Of a stretch of 20,736 bases of DNA, positions 1 through 8,086 are shown in pieces (position 1 is the stretch's first letter; each line of letters starts with the position of its first letter). The stretch lies in the NCBI GenBank assembly GCA_964436005.1, contig CAYTBK010000075.1, forward strand, positions 1 through 20,736, given 5' to 3'. A program made the position numbers and the translations under genes. This stretch comes from JAGNHB01 sp964436005 (lineage in GTDB: Bacteria; Acidobacteriota; JAAYUB01). The notes beneath the pieces are model-generated. The model did no database searches. It was not told where the DNA came from and worked only from the letters and a program-made list of their open reading frames with translations.

Positions 1-1233
1 AAGAAGCCGGCGGGGCCCTCCGCCGCCGAGGAGGCCATGAAGACGCCGGCCGTGGTGGTCTCGGCCGCCATCCAGAAGACGGTTCCCCTGTACACCACCT
101 TCACGGCCACCATCGACGCCAGCGAGGACGTGGAGGTGCGGGCCCGGGTCGAGGCCTACCTCAAGTCGCAGACCTTCCAGGAAGGGACCGTGGTCAAGAA
201 GGGGCAGACGCTGTTCCTCCTCGACTCCGGCCAGTACGAGGCCGACCTGCAGACGGCCCGGGCCGCCCTGGCCAAGGCGGAGGCCGACTACGCCTACGCC
301 ATGGAGAATTCCGCGGTCCTGCAGGCCCGGGCCAACCTGGAGCAGGGCAAGGCCCAGTTGGCCAAGGCCGACATGGACGTGGCCCGGTACAAGCCGCTGG
401 CGGCCAAGCAGGCCGTCCCGCAGCAGAACTACGACGACGCCCTGGCCGCCCAGTCGGCGGCGAAGGCCCAGGTGGCGGCCCTCGAGGCGGCGCTGGGCTC
501 GGCCACGGTGAACCAGCGGGTGTCCGTGCAGCAGGCCCAGGCGGCCATCCAGTCGGCCAAGGCGCAGATCAAGATCGCCGAACTCAACCTCGGCTACTGC
601 AACATCACGGCCCCCATCACCGGCCTGATCGGGCGGCGGCAGGTGGCGCCCGGCAACCTCGTCGGCCGCGGCGAGGCCACGCTGCTGGACACCATCTCCG
701 CCCTGCACCCCCTGCGGGTCACCTTCAGCCTCTCCGAAACGGAATACCTCTGGCTGACCAAGAAGGCCCAGGAGGCCTCGCAGAGCGGGACGCCGCCCCC
801 CATCGAGCTGATCCTGGCCGACGGGAGCGTCTTCGCCCACCCGGGACGCGTCATCATCGGAGACCGCGAGGTGGACCCGAAAACCGGCACCCTGGCCCTG
901 GTGGCCGAATTCCCCAACCCGGACCACCAGCTGCGGCCCGGCATGTTCGGCCGCGTCCGCGTGCCCTACGACCAGGCGGTGAACGCCGTGCTCGTCCCGA
1001 CGCGGGCGATTTCCGAACTGCAGGACGCCAAGGTCGTCTACGTGGTGGGGCCCGACCGGAAGGTGTCGCTGCGCACCGTCGTGCTGGGGGACCGGGTGGA
1101 CAACCTGCTGGTGGTGCAGTCCGGGCTCAAGGCGGGGGAAACGGTGGTCGTGGAGGGCCTGCTCAAGGTCAAGCCGGGCATGACCGTCAACCCGACCCTC
1201 CAGCCCGTGACGGAGGAAAAGGGGGGGAACTGA
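1..1233 (+). CDS. RND efflux membrane-fusion protein (AcrA/MexA type), 5' partial
   Basis: This is the periplasmic adaptor that links an inner-membrane RND pump to an outer-membrane channel. The reading frame is open from base 1 through the ATG at 37 (K-K-P-A-G-P before it), so the true start and the expected signal or lipoprotein sequence lie upstream of the window. Visible from that Met are the N-terminal beta/lipoyl part (VEVRARVEAYL... then GTVVKKGQTLFLLDSGQYEADL), a long Ala/Gln/Lys-rich alpha-helical hairpin (about residues 75-185), and the second lipoyl half with the family motif ITAPITGLIGRRQVAPGNLV. A beta-barrel and membrane-proximal domain follow, with LRPGMFGRVRV near residue 305. 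The visible 410 codons are close to the usual family length of about 380-420. The stop shares one base with the start of the permease (TGATG), so the two are translationally coupled. The family is certain; the substrate cannot be read from the sequence. Confidence 0.93.
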   Translation, partial: KKPAGPSAAEEAMKTPAVVVSAAIQKTVPLYTTFTATIDASEDVEVRARVEAYLKSQTFQEGTVVKKGQTLFLLDSGQYEADLQTARAALAKAEADYAYAMENSAVLQARANLEQGKAQLAKADMDVARYKPLAAKQAVPQQNYDDALAAQSAAKAQVAALEAALGSATVNQRVSVQQAQAAIQSAKAQIKIAELNLGYCNITAPITGLIGRRQVAPGNLVGRGEATLLDTISALHPLRVTFSLSETEYLWLTKKAQEASQSGTPPPIELILADGSVFAHPGRVIIGDREVDPKTGTLALVAEFPNPDHQLRPGMFGRVRVPYDQAVNAVLVPTRAISELQDAKVVYVVGPDRKVSLRTVVLGDRVDNLLVVQSGLKAGETVVVEGLLKVKPGMTVNPTLQPVTEEKGGN

Positions 1234-4200
1234 TGGCCAAATTCTTCATCCACCGGCCGGTTTTCGCCATCGTCATCTCCCTGGTGATCCTCATCGCCGG
1301 CGGGCTGAGCATCCTGACGCTCCCCGTGGCCCAGTTCCCGGAAATCTCCCCGCCCACCATCCAGGTGGCGGTGGTCTACCCCGGCGCCAACGCCAAGACG
1401 GTGGAGGAGTCCGTCGCCATCCCCCTGGAGCAGCAGATCAACGGCGCCGAGAACATGATCTACTTCAGCTCGCAGTGCTCGAGCGACGGGCGCTACGTCC
1501 TCACCTGCACCTTCGCCGTGGGCACCAACCTCGACATGGCCAACGTCGACATCAACAACCGCGTGGCCCGCGCCCAGTCCCAGCTGCCGCCCGACGCGGT
1601 GGCCTACGGGATCACGGTCTCCAAGATGTCGCCCAACATGCTCATGGTCGTCTCGGTGTACTCCCCGGACAACAGCTACGACAGCACCTTCCTCAGCAAC
1701 TACTGCTCCCTGAACCTCATCGACTCCATCACCCGGACGCCGGGGGTGGGCAGCACCTCCCTGGTGGGGCAGCGCGACTACTCCATGCGCCTGTGGGTGC
1801 GCCCCGACCGCATGGCCAAGCTGGGGCTGACCGCCGGCGACATCGCCGGCGTCGTCCAGGAACAGAACACCCTGGCCCCCGCCGGGTCCGTGGGGCAGCC
1901 GCCGGCCAAGCCCGGCCTCGATTTCCAGTACACAGTAAACGTGCAAGGCAGGTTGACGACCGCCGAGGAGTTCGGCAACCTCATCGTGCGGACCAACCCC
2001 GACGGCTCCATGCTCCGCATGAAGGACGTGGCCCGCGTGGAGATGGCCGCCAAGGACTACTCGAGCTACGGGCGCATGGACGGGGTGCCCTGCACGGTCA
2101 TCCTCATCTACCAGCTGCCCGGCTCCAACGCCATCGACACGGCCAACCGGCTGCACAAACTCCTGGAGGAGATGGGGGCCAAGATGCCCCCGGGCCTGAA
2201 GTACAAGGTCATCATGGACTCCACCGAGTTCGTCCGGGTGTCCATCGAGGAGGTCCTCGAGGCGCTGCGCGACGCCATCATCCTGGTGCTCATCGTCGTT
2301 TTCGTCTTCCTCGGCAACTTCCGGGCCACCCTGATCCCCATGCTGGCGGTGCCCGTGTCGCTGGTGGGCACCTTCGCCGCCTTCCAGGCACTGGGCTTCT
2401 CCATCAACACGCTGACGCTCTTCGGCATCGTCCTGGCCGTGGGCATCGTCGTCGACGACGCCATCGTCGTGGTCGAGGCGGTGGAGCACCACATCGAGCA
2501 GGGCCTCGACCCGACCCGGGCCACCGAGAAGGCCATGGACGAGGTGTCGGGGCCGGTGGTGGCCATCGCCCTGGTTCTGACCGCCGTCTTCGTCCCCGTG
2601 GCCTTCATGGGGGGGATCACCGGGCAGCTGTACAAGCAGTTCGCCATGACCCTCTCCGTGTCGGTCCTGCTGTCGGCCCTGGTGGCGCTCACGCTCACCC
2701 CCGCCCTGTGCCGGCTCATCCTCCGCCACCGCCGCGAGATGCGGGGGCCGCTGGGGGCCTTCCTGCGCGGCTTCAACCGGCTGTTCGACGCGGTCACCCG
2801 CGGCTACACGAGCGCGGTGCGGCTGATCCTGCGCCGGGGCGTCGTCTTCGTCCTCATCCTGCTGGCCTTCTGGGCCGGGGCGGCCTGGCTGCTGAACAAG
2901 CTGCCCGCCGGCTTCGTCCCCGACGAGGACCAGGGATACTTCTTCGTCTCCATGAGCCTGCCCGACGGCGCCTCCCTGGAGCGCACGGAGGCGCTGTCGA
3001 AGAAGGCGGAGAGCTTCGTCCGGAAAGTGCCCGGCGTGGAGAGCGTCCTGACCATGGGCGGGTTGAACATCCTCACCGGCTCCTACACCTCCAACAACGC
3101 CACCCTCATCCTCCGCCTGAAGAGCTGGGACGAGCGCAAGACGCCCGAGACCCAGATCAAGTCCATCCTCGGGGCCATCCAGTTGGAGCTCTTGAAGTAC
3201 CCGGAGGCCCAGAGCATCGCCTTCATCCCGCCCTCCATCCCGGGCCTCGGCAATGCCGGCGGCTTCCAGTTCGAACTGGAGGACCGGGGCGGCCACTCCA
3301 CGGACGAACTGATGGAAACCGCCCGGAACTTCATCGCCGAGGCGTCCCAACGCCCCGAGCTGACCCGGCTCTACACCGGCTTCAGCACCAGCGTGCCCCA
3401 GATCGACCTGCAGGTCGACCGCGAGAAGGCGCGCACCATCGGCGTGCCCATCAACCAGGTCTTCCAGGCCCTTCAGATCTTCCTGGGCAGCATGCAGGTG
3501 AACGACTTCAACCGCTTCAGCCGGACCTACAAGGTCATGATCCAGGCCGAGGCCGACTTCCGCGCCACCCCCGAGAACATCCGGCAGATCTACGTGCGCT
3601 CCGACAGCGGGAACATGGTGCCGCTCAGCACCCTGACCAAGGTCACCGACATCGTCGGGCCGAACCTGATCCAGCGCTTCAACATGTTCCGGATGGCCGA
3701 CATCTCGGGCGGCAATTCCTCCGCCTTCAGTTCGGGCCAGGCCCTGGACGCCCTGGAGGAGACCGCCAGGGCCAAGCTCCCGCCGGGCTACGGTTTCGAG
3801 TGGACCGGCGTGGCCTACCAGGAGAAGGAGGCGGGCGGGTCCCAATCCATGATCTTCGCCCTGGCCCTGGTCTTCGTGTTCCTGTTCCTGGCCGCGCAGT
3901 ACGAGAGCTGGGCCATCCCGTTCTCGGTGCTGCTCGGGCTGCCCCTGGGCATCTTCGGCTCGTTCCTGATGATCTGGCTCGTCGGGCTCATCAACGACAC
4001 CTTCGTGCAGATCGGCCTGGTCATGCTCATCGGGCTGGCGGCCAAGAACGCCATCCTCATCGTCGAGTTCGCCAAGGAGCGGTACGAGCAGGGCATGCCG
4101 CTGCTCGAGGCGGCGGTGGAGGGGTCCCGGCTGCGCTTCCGGCCCATCCTCATGACCTCCTTCGCCTTCATCCTGGGCGTGCTGCCGCTGGTGCTGGCCA

Positions 4201-4397
4201 GCGGGGCCGGGTCCGGCTCGCGCGTCTCGCTGGGCTCCGCCGTGTTCGGCGGCATGACCGCGGCCACCTCCCTGGGCGTGTTCTTCATCCCGCTGCTCTA
4301 CGTCCTGGTCACGCGCCTGGCCGGCGGCCGGCGCAAGGCGCCGGCCGGGGAGGGGGCAAAACCGGAAGGCCCGGCGGCCGAAGGAGGTGCGTCGTGA
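1233..4397 (+). CDS. RND multidrug efflux permease, HAE1 family (AcrB type)
   Basis: This inner-membrane proton/drug antiporter, 1054 residues long, has the normal length for AcrB-like pumps. It begins with the family signature MAKFFIHRPVFAIVISLV and the first membrane helix, followed by a large periplasmic loop containing LPVAQFPEISPPTI and VYPGANAKTVEESVA. A bundle of helices starts near residue 345, a second periplasmic loop runs from about 555 to 870, and a second helix bundle ends near 1030. The proton-relay residues are present: adjacent Asp408-Asp409 in GIVVDDAIVVVE and Lys938 in LAAKNAILIVEFAKE, matching D407, D408 and K940 of AcrB. It overlaps the adaptor stop by one base and its own stop overlaps the GTG of the outer-membrane factor by four bases, so the three form one operon. 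HAE1 rather than heavy-metal (HME) assignment rests on the DD pair and the overall motifs. The substrate is unknown. Confidence 0.96.
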   Translation: MAKFFIHRPVFAIVISLVILIAGGLSILTLPVAQFPEISPPTIQVAVVYPGANAKTVEESVAIPLEQQINGAENMIYFSSQCSSDGRYVLTCTFAVGTNLDMANVDINNRVARAQSQLPPDAVAYGITVSKMSPNMLMVVSVYSPDNSYDSTFLSNYCSLNLIDSITRTPGVGSTSLVGQRDYSMRLWVRPDRMAKLGLTAGDIAGVVQEQNTLAPAGSVGQPPAKPGLDFQYTVNVQGRLTTAEEFGNLIVRTNPDGSMLRMKDVARVEMAAKDYSSYGRMDGVPCTVILIYQLPGSNAIDTANRLHKLLEEMGAKMPPGLKYKVIMDSTEFVRVSIEEVLEALRDAIILVLIVVFVFLGNFRATLIPMLAVPVSLVGTFAAFQALGFSINTLTLFGIVLAVGIVVDDAIVVVEAVEHHIEQGLDPTRATEKAMDEVSGPVVAIALVLTAVFVPVAFMGGITGQLYKQFAMTLSVSVLLSALVALTLTPALCRLILRHRREMRGPLGAFLRGFNRLFDAVTRGYTSAVRLILRRGVVFVLILLAFWAGAAWLLNKLPAGFVPDEDQGYFFVSMSLPDGASLERTEALSKKAESFVRKVPGVESVLTMGGLNILTGSYTSNNATLILRLKSWDERKTPETQIKSILGAIQLELLKYPEAQSIAFIPPSIPGLGNAGGFQFELEDRGGHSTDELMETARNFIAEASQRPELTRLYTGFSTSVPQIDLQVDREKARTIGVPINQVFQALQIFLGSMQVNDFNRFSRTYKVMIQAEADFRATPENIRQIYVRSDSGNMVPLSTLTKVTDIVGPNLIQRFNMFRMADISGGNSSAFSSGQALDALEETARAKLPPGYGFEWTGVAYQEKEAGGSQSMIFALALVFVFLFLAAQYESWAIPFSVLLGLPLGIFGSFLMIWLVGLINDTFVQIGLVMLIGLAAKNAILIVEFAKERYEQGMPLLEAAVEGSRLRFRPILMTSFAFILGVLPLVLASGAGSGSRVSLGSAVFGGMTAATSLGVFFIPLLYVLVTRLAGGRRKAPAGEGAKPEGPAAEGGAS

Positions 4398-5797
4398 AGA
4401 AGGGGGCTCTTTTGTTCGTTCTGTTGTCCCTGCCCTTGTCCGGCGGCTGCCTGCTGGGGCCGAAGTACGTGCGCCCGACCGTGAGCGCGCCGGCCGTGTT
4501 CCGGGGGGAGGAAGCGCCCGCGGACAAGGCGGCCCGAAGCGCGGGGGACGAGAAGTGGTGGGAGGTCTACCGCGACGAGGCCCTGCAGAAGCTCATCCGC
4601 GAGGCGCTGGAGAAGAACCACGACCTGCGGATCGCCGCCGAGCGCATCCTGGAGATGCAGGCGCGCGTGGGCGTCGCCCGGGCCGACCAGTTCCCGACCG
4701 TGAGCGGGTCCGGTTCCTACGAGGCCACGCGTTTTTCGAAAAAGGACTATTCCCCCGTCGTGGGCGACCCCGTCAAGGACCACACCAGCTTCTCCCTGGG
4801 GGCGGCCTTCGAGCTGGACTTCTGGGGGAAGATGCGGCGGGCCACGGAGGCGGCGCGGGCCAACCTGCTGGCCACCCGGGCGGCCGCCGACACCGTGCGG
4901 CTGACCCTGGTGGCCTCGGTGGCCTCGGCCTATTTCCAGCTCTGCGAACTGGACGTGGAACTGGCCATCGCCCGGCGGACGCTTCAATCCAGGAAAGAAT
5001 CCTACAGCCTGGTGAAAGACCGGCTGGAGGGCGGGGTCGCTTCGCGGCTGGACCTGGACCAGGCCCAGGTCCTGGTTTCCACCGCCGCTGCCGCCATCCC
5101 GGACGCCGAGCGCCAGATCGCCCTGACGGAAGACTCCCTCTGCCTGCTCCTGGCCCGCAACCCCGGGCCGATCCGGCGGGACCCGGGGCTGCTGAACGAC
5201 CGGCGCCTGCTGAACGTCCCCGCCGGGCTGCCCTCGTCGCTGCTGGAGCGGCGGCCGGACATCCGGGCGGCCGAGCAGCAGCTCATCGCGGCCAACGCCA
5301 ACATCGGGGTGGCCAAGGCGGCCTACTTCCCCTCCATCTCGCTGACCGGGTCGGCGGGCACGCTGAGCAAGGACTGCGCCGACCTGTTCACCAGGCCGAG
5401 CTGGAACTGGGCGTTTTCGCCCGCGATCAACCTGCCGATCTTCAACGCCGGAAAGATCCGGTCGGGGGTGAGGGTGTCGGAGTCGCTCAAGCGCCAGGCG
5501 GTGGCGGCCTACGAGAAGGCCGTCCTGACAGGCTTCAAGGAGGTGGCCGACGCCCTGGCGACGATGGACAGGCTCAAGGTCTACGTCCGCGAGCAGGAAA
5601 CGCTGGTGGCCACTTTGAAGGACCAGTCGGAGCTCTCGCGCATCCGCTACGAGGGCGGGGTGACCAGCTACATGGAAGTGCTGGACTCCGAACGGCAGTA
5701 TTTCGAGGCCGAGAACAACCTGGCCGCCAGTTACCTGTACGAGCTGCAGGCGCAGGTCGACCTGTACCGGGCCCTGGGCGGCGGCTGGCAGCAATAG
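4394..5797 (+). CDS. Outer-membrane efflux lipoprotein, NodT/OprM type
   Basis: This is the TolC-like outer-membrane channel of the tripartite pump, 467 residues. I chose the GTG at 4394 because a perfect Shine-Dalgarno AAGGAGG sits at 4381-4387 with six bases of spacing, and because it gives a signal peptide ending in a lipobox-like LSGGC with Cys19 followed by the family motif LGPKYVRP. The open frame continues far upstream inside the permease, but that part is not real. Two outer-membrane efflux repeats are visible. The first has EKWWEVYRDEALQKLIREAL and FELDFWGKMRRATEAAR; the second has LLERRPDIRAAEQQLIAANANIGVAKAAYFPSISLTGSAG and a later GGVTSYMEVLDSERQ. The GTG overlaps the permease stop (GTGA). 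A close paralogue begins at 20000; by eye about four residues in five agree over the shared N-terminal half. Confidence 0.95.
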   Translation: MKKGALLFVLLSLPLSGGCLLGPKYVRPTVSAPAVFRGEEAPADKAARSAGDEKWWEVYRDEALQKLIREALEKNHDLRIAAERILEMQARVGVARADQFPTVSGSGSYEATRFSKKDYSPVVGDPVKDHTSFSLGAAFELDFWGKMRRATEAARANLLATRAAADTVRLTLVASVASAYFQLCELDVELAIARRTLQSRKESYSLVKDRLEGGVASRLDLDQAQVLVSTAAAAIPDAERQIALTEDSLCLLLARNPGPIRRDPGLLNDRRLLNVPAGLPSSLLERRPDIRAAEQQLIAANANIGVAKAAYFPSISLTGSAGTLSKDCADLFTRPSWNWAFSPAINLPIFNAGKIRSGVRVSESLKRQAVAAYEKAVLTGFKEVADALATMDRLKVYVREQETLVATLKDQSELSRIRYEGGVTSYMEVLDSERQYFEAENNLAASYLYELQAQVDLYRALGGGWQQ

Positions 5798-5808
5798 CGG
5801 GAGGAACC

Positions 5809-6363
5809 ATGACGCTGCATTCGAATCCGTGCCTGTTCGCCCTGCCCCTGTGCCTGGGCTTCCTCGCCCTGGCCGGGGCAACCCTGCTCGCCGGGGAAAA
5901 GGAGACCCGCTGGTGGCGGATCGCCTTCCAGGCCCCCGACGGGTTCGGGGCGCCGGCGAAGGCCGGCCAGGACGCAGTGTCGCTGGCCTGCCCCCCCGGT
6001 GCGGAACCGGGGAAGGAGCGGATCGAGATCGTCCTGGCCGCCTTCCCGAAAGGCATGCAGGAGGCCTCGGGCCTCGCCGGCGACGCCCTGGCCGGCTACT
6101 TCCGGACCACCTTCCTCGGCGCCTCGCCGGAAACCCGGAAACGGGTCGAGCGGACCTTCCTGGGGCGAATCGTTGCCGGCGACTGGCGGATGTCGTCCAT
6201 CCCGAGAAAGGCGAGCCTGGAATCCTACATCATCACCTTGCCCGACGGCGACGCGTTCGGCCTGGCCGTCCGGGCGGCGGCAGACGTGCCGGCGGAGGAA
6301 ACGGAAAAGCTCCTGTCCGCCCTGGCCGCCTCCCTGCGGCTGGAACCGGCCGGCCGGCCGTGA
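5809..6363 (+). CDS. Small exported protein of unknown function, fourth gene of the efflux operon
   Basis: This 184-residue protein is not recognised. The ATG lies 11 bases after the outer-membrane factor stop and follows GGGAGGA, so it is almost certainly co-transcribed with the pump. Residues 8-28 form a hydrophobic signal sequence (LPLCLGFLALAGATLLAG), probably cleaved just before GEKETRWW, which places the mature 155 or so residues in the periplasm or outside the cell. The mature part starts with a Trp pair (TRWWRIAFQAPDGFGAP), has a single Cys (SLACPPG), and alternates short predicted strands (RIEIVLAAF, SYIITLPDGDAFGLAVRA) with a helix near the end (EETEKLLSALAASLRL). The shape recalls PsbP/DcrB-like small exported proteins, but that is only an impression. 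The location suggests an accessory role at the pump, which is inference. An overlapping frame through 4387-6363 shares this gene's 3' end but is spurious upstream. Confidence 0.8.
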   Translation: MTLHSNPCLFALPLCLGFLALAGATLLAGEKETRWWRIAFQAPDGFGAPAKAGQDAVSLACPPGAEPGKERIEIVLAAFPKGMQEASGLAGDALAGYFRTTFLGASPETRKRVERTFLGRIVAGDWRMSSIPRKASLESYIITLPDGDAFGLAVRAAADVPAEETEKLLSALAASLRLEPAGRP

Positions 6364-6414
6364 AAGGGCGTACGGGCCCCGATATTTAGCATCCACGTAA
6401 TACACCAAAATGTC

Positions 6415-6419
6415 AGGAG
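6415..6419 (+). promoter_or_regulatory. Shine-Dalgarno that fixes the aminotransferase start
   Basis: AGGAG lies five bases before the ATG at 6425. An in-frame ATG at 6410 would add five residues (MSGDV), but this site lies inside that extension and so cannot serve it. The start at 6425 is therefore preferred. The 61 bases between genes are locally A+T-rich (gatatttagc...cgtaatacacc), which would suit a promoter, but I cannot pick a convincing -35/-10 pair. Confidence 0.6.
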
Positions 6420-6424
6420 ATGTC

Positions 6425-7762
6425 ATGAACGAGATCCAGACCCCAACCCCCATCCCGGCGGACGTCGTCCGGGCGAAGATCGAGGCCAGCGGCCTGCCCT
6501 GCGTGGGGAAGGCCTCCATCCGCGAGATCAAGAAACTGGTGGACACCATCGAGCAGGCCACCGGGCTGCGCTATGTCCGCATGGAGATGGGCATCCCCGG
6601 CCTGCCGCCCCTCCAGCAGGGCGTGGACGCGCAGATCGAGGCCCTTCGGCGCGGCGTGGCCGCCATCTACCCCGACATCCAGGGCATCCCCGAGCTGAAG
6701 AAGGAGATCGCCCGCTTCGTCAAGCTGTTCCTCGACGTGGACGTTTCCGCCGAGCACTGCCTGCCCACCGTGGGGTCCATGATGGGGGGGATGGCGGCCT
6801 TCCTGACGGTGAACCGCATGTGGGCGCAGCGGGAGGGGACGCTGTTCCTCGACCCGGGCTTCCCCGTCCAGAAGCAGCAGTGCCGCCTGCTGGGGCACGG
6901 CTTCCAGTCCTTCGACGTGTACGACTACCGCGGGGAGAAGCTGCGGGAAAAGCTGGAATCCTGCCTGCAGACCGGGAAGGTTTCCTCCATCCTCTACTCC
7001 AACCCCAACAACCCGGCCTGGATCTGCTTCACGGAAGACGAGCTGCGCATCATCGGGGAGTTGGCCACCCGCTACAACGCCGTGGTCATCGAGGACCTGG
7101 CCTACATCGGCATGGATTTCCGCCGGCCGCGGCCCGGCCCGGGTCGGCCGCCCTTCCAGCCCACGGTGGCCCGCTACACCGACCGCTACATCCTGCTGAT
7201 CTCCAGCTCCAAGGCTTTCAGCTACGCCGGCGAGCGCATCGGGATGATGGTGGTCTCCGACGGCATCTGGGACCTGCAGTCCGAGGACCTGAAGCGCTAC
7301 TTCTCCTCGGACCGCCTGGGCCACGCCCTGGTCTTCGGCACGCTCTACGCCCTCAGTTCCGGCACCTCCCACTCGGCGCAGTTCGCCCTGGCCGCCATCT
7401 TGCACGGGGTCAACGACGGCGAGATCGACTTCGTGGAGAACATCCGCGAGTACGGGGAGAAAGCCCACATCATGAAGGAGATATTCCTCCGGCACGGCTT
7501 CCGCATCGTCTATGACCGCGACCTGGACCGGCCCATCGCCGACGGCTTCTACTTCACCTTCTGCTACCCGGGCCTGACCGGGGACGAGTTGCTGGAGCGG
7601 CTGCTCTACTTCGGCGTGAGCGGCATCACCCTCTCCACCACCGGGAGCACCCGCACCGAGGGGCTGCGGGCCTGCACCTCCCTGGTCCGGCGCGAACAGT
7701 TCCCCGACCTGGAGGAGCGGCTGCGCGCCTTCCACGACGCCCACCCCGTCGCGGAGAAATAG
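6425..7762 (+). CDS. PLP-dependent aminotransferase, class I/II (fold type I)
   Basis: This is a 445-residue pyridoxal-phosphate enzyme expected to be cytosolic, transferring amino groups between an amino acid and a 2-oxo acid. The fold-type I landmarks are in order. Asn193 lies in YSNPNNPAW (the ring-contacting Asn and NP motif), Asp224 and Tyr227 in VIEDLAYIGMD (pyridine-N Asp and phenolic Tyr), Lys263 in SSSKAFSYAGERIGM (the Schiff-base lysine), with Arg271 eight residues later binding phosphate. A C-terminal Arg in TRTEGLRACTSLV is placed where the substrate carboxylate is normally held. The N-terminal MEMGIPGLPP and YPDIQGIPELKKEIARFV match the substrate-lid region. Substrate specificity cannot be read; it could be an aspartate/aromatic-type or a biosynthetic aminotransferase. 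It stands alone, with A+T-rich DNA before it and a hairpin cluster after it. Confidence 0.92.
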   Translation: MNEIQTPTPIPADVVRAKIEASGLPCVGKASIREIKKLVDTIEQATGLRYVRMEMGIPGLPPLQQGVDAQIEALRRGVAAIYPDIQGIPELKKEIARFVKLFLDVDVSAEHCLPTVGSMMGGMAAFLTVNRMWAQREGTLFLDPGFPVQKQQCRLLGHGFQSFDVYDYRGEKLREKLESCLQTGKVSSILYSNPNNPAWICFTEDELRIIGELATRYNAVVIEDLAYIGMDFRRPRPGPGRPPFQPTVARYTDRYILLISSSKAFSYAGERIGMMVVSDGIWDLQSEDLKRYFSSDRLGHALVFGTLYALSSGTSHSAQFALAAILHGVNDGEIDFVENIREYGEKAHIMKEIFLRHGFRIVYDRDLDRPIADGFYFTFCYPGLTGDELLERLLYFGVSGITLSTTGSTRTEGLRACTSLVRREQFPDLEERLRAFHDAHPVAEK

Positions 7763-7797
7763 GGCGGCCACAGAAACGCGGAAATCACGAAGAACCT

Positions 7798-7894
7798 GCC
7801 CGGCCTGAAAAACGGCCGGGCGCGAGGATAAAGGGGGCGGCCGGATGGCCGCCCCTTGGCGATGGCCCCTCGTCCTCCGGTCGTTGGCCGGAGG
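7798..7894. repeat. Cluster of three G+C-rich hairpins after the aminotransferase
   Basis: Three inverted repeats follow one another. The first is GCCCGGCC (7798-7805) with GGCCGGGC (7814-7821), an eight-pair stem with an A-rich loop. The second is GGGGCGGCC (7834-7842) with GGCCGCCCC (7847-7855), a nine-pair stem with a GGAT loop. The third is CCTCCGG (7874-7880) with CCGGAGG (7888-7894), a seven-pair stem. None is followed by a T run, so they are not classic intrinsic terminators, though the second lies well placed to end the aminotransferase message. The rest of the 7763-8012 gap holds no gene that I can support; just after the stop (7767-7795) is a weak copy of the CACGAAG-type repeat. 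Confidence 0.7.
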
Positions 7895-8012
7895 GGCTGG
7901 ACACCAGTTTCTGGCGGGGGGCGGTCAGCTTCTGGCGAACCGGCTCGTCGGGGCACGAAATAAACGGGAACATAACAAGGAAGTTGGCGTATAGGAATCT
8001 TCCCGCTCTTTT

Positions 8013-8028
8013 TGGCATCTACTGTGCT
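8013..8028 (+). promoter_or_regulatory. Candidate sigma-54 (-24/-12) promoter for the Cys-rich protein
   Basis: TGGCATCTACTGTGCT matches the sigma-54 consensus TGGCAC-N5-TTGCW at nine of the defined positions. GG is at 8014-8015 and GC at 8026-8027, exactly the 12-base register required. The same stretch can also be read as an extended -10 for the housekeeping factor (TG-C-TTTAAT, 8025-8033), but without a good -35. Transcription would start near 8039 and give a leader of about 48 bases with a small hairpin (GAGGCG/CGCCTC, 8042-8056). No sigma-54 activator gene is in the window. Confidence 0.38.
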
Positions 8029-8086
8029 TTAATCGGGCGGGGAGGCGGAGCGCCTCGAAGGAAAACTAACCTATCTGGAGGATATC

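Noticed and set aside
1038..3845. 935-codon minus-strand open frame opposite the RND permease
   Set aside because: It lies antisense to a clear pump gene. Its product is low-complexity (His/Gly/Asp/Arg-rich), as expected for the complement of high-G+C codons, and no domain is visible.
1475..4393. Plus-strand open frame running out of frame through the permease into the channel gene
   Set aside because: The upstream 973 codons translate to Arg/His/Pro-rich noise. Only the part from the GTG at 4394, with its own Shine-Dalgarno and signal peptide, is a gene.
4298..5881. 527-codon minus-strand open frame opposite the first channel gene
   Set aside because: It is antisense to a well-supported gene, of biased composition and without start signal.
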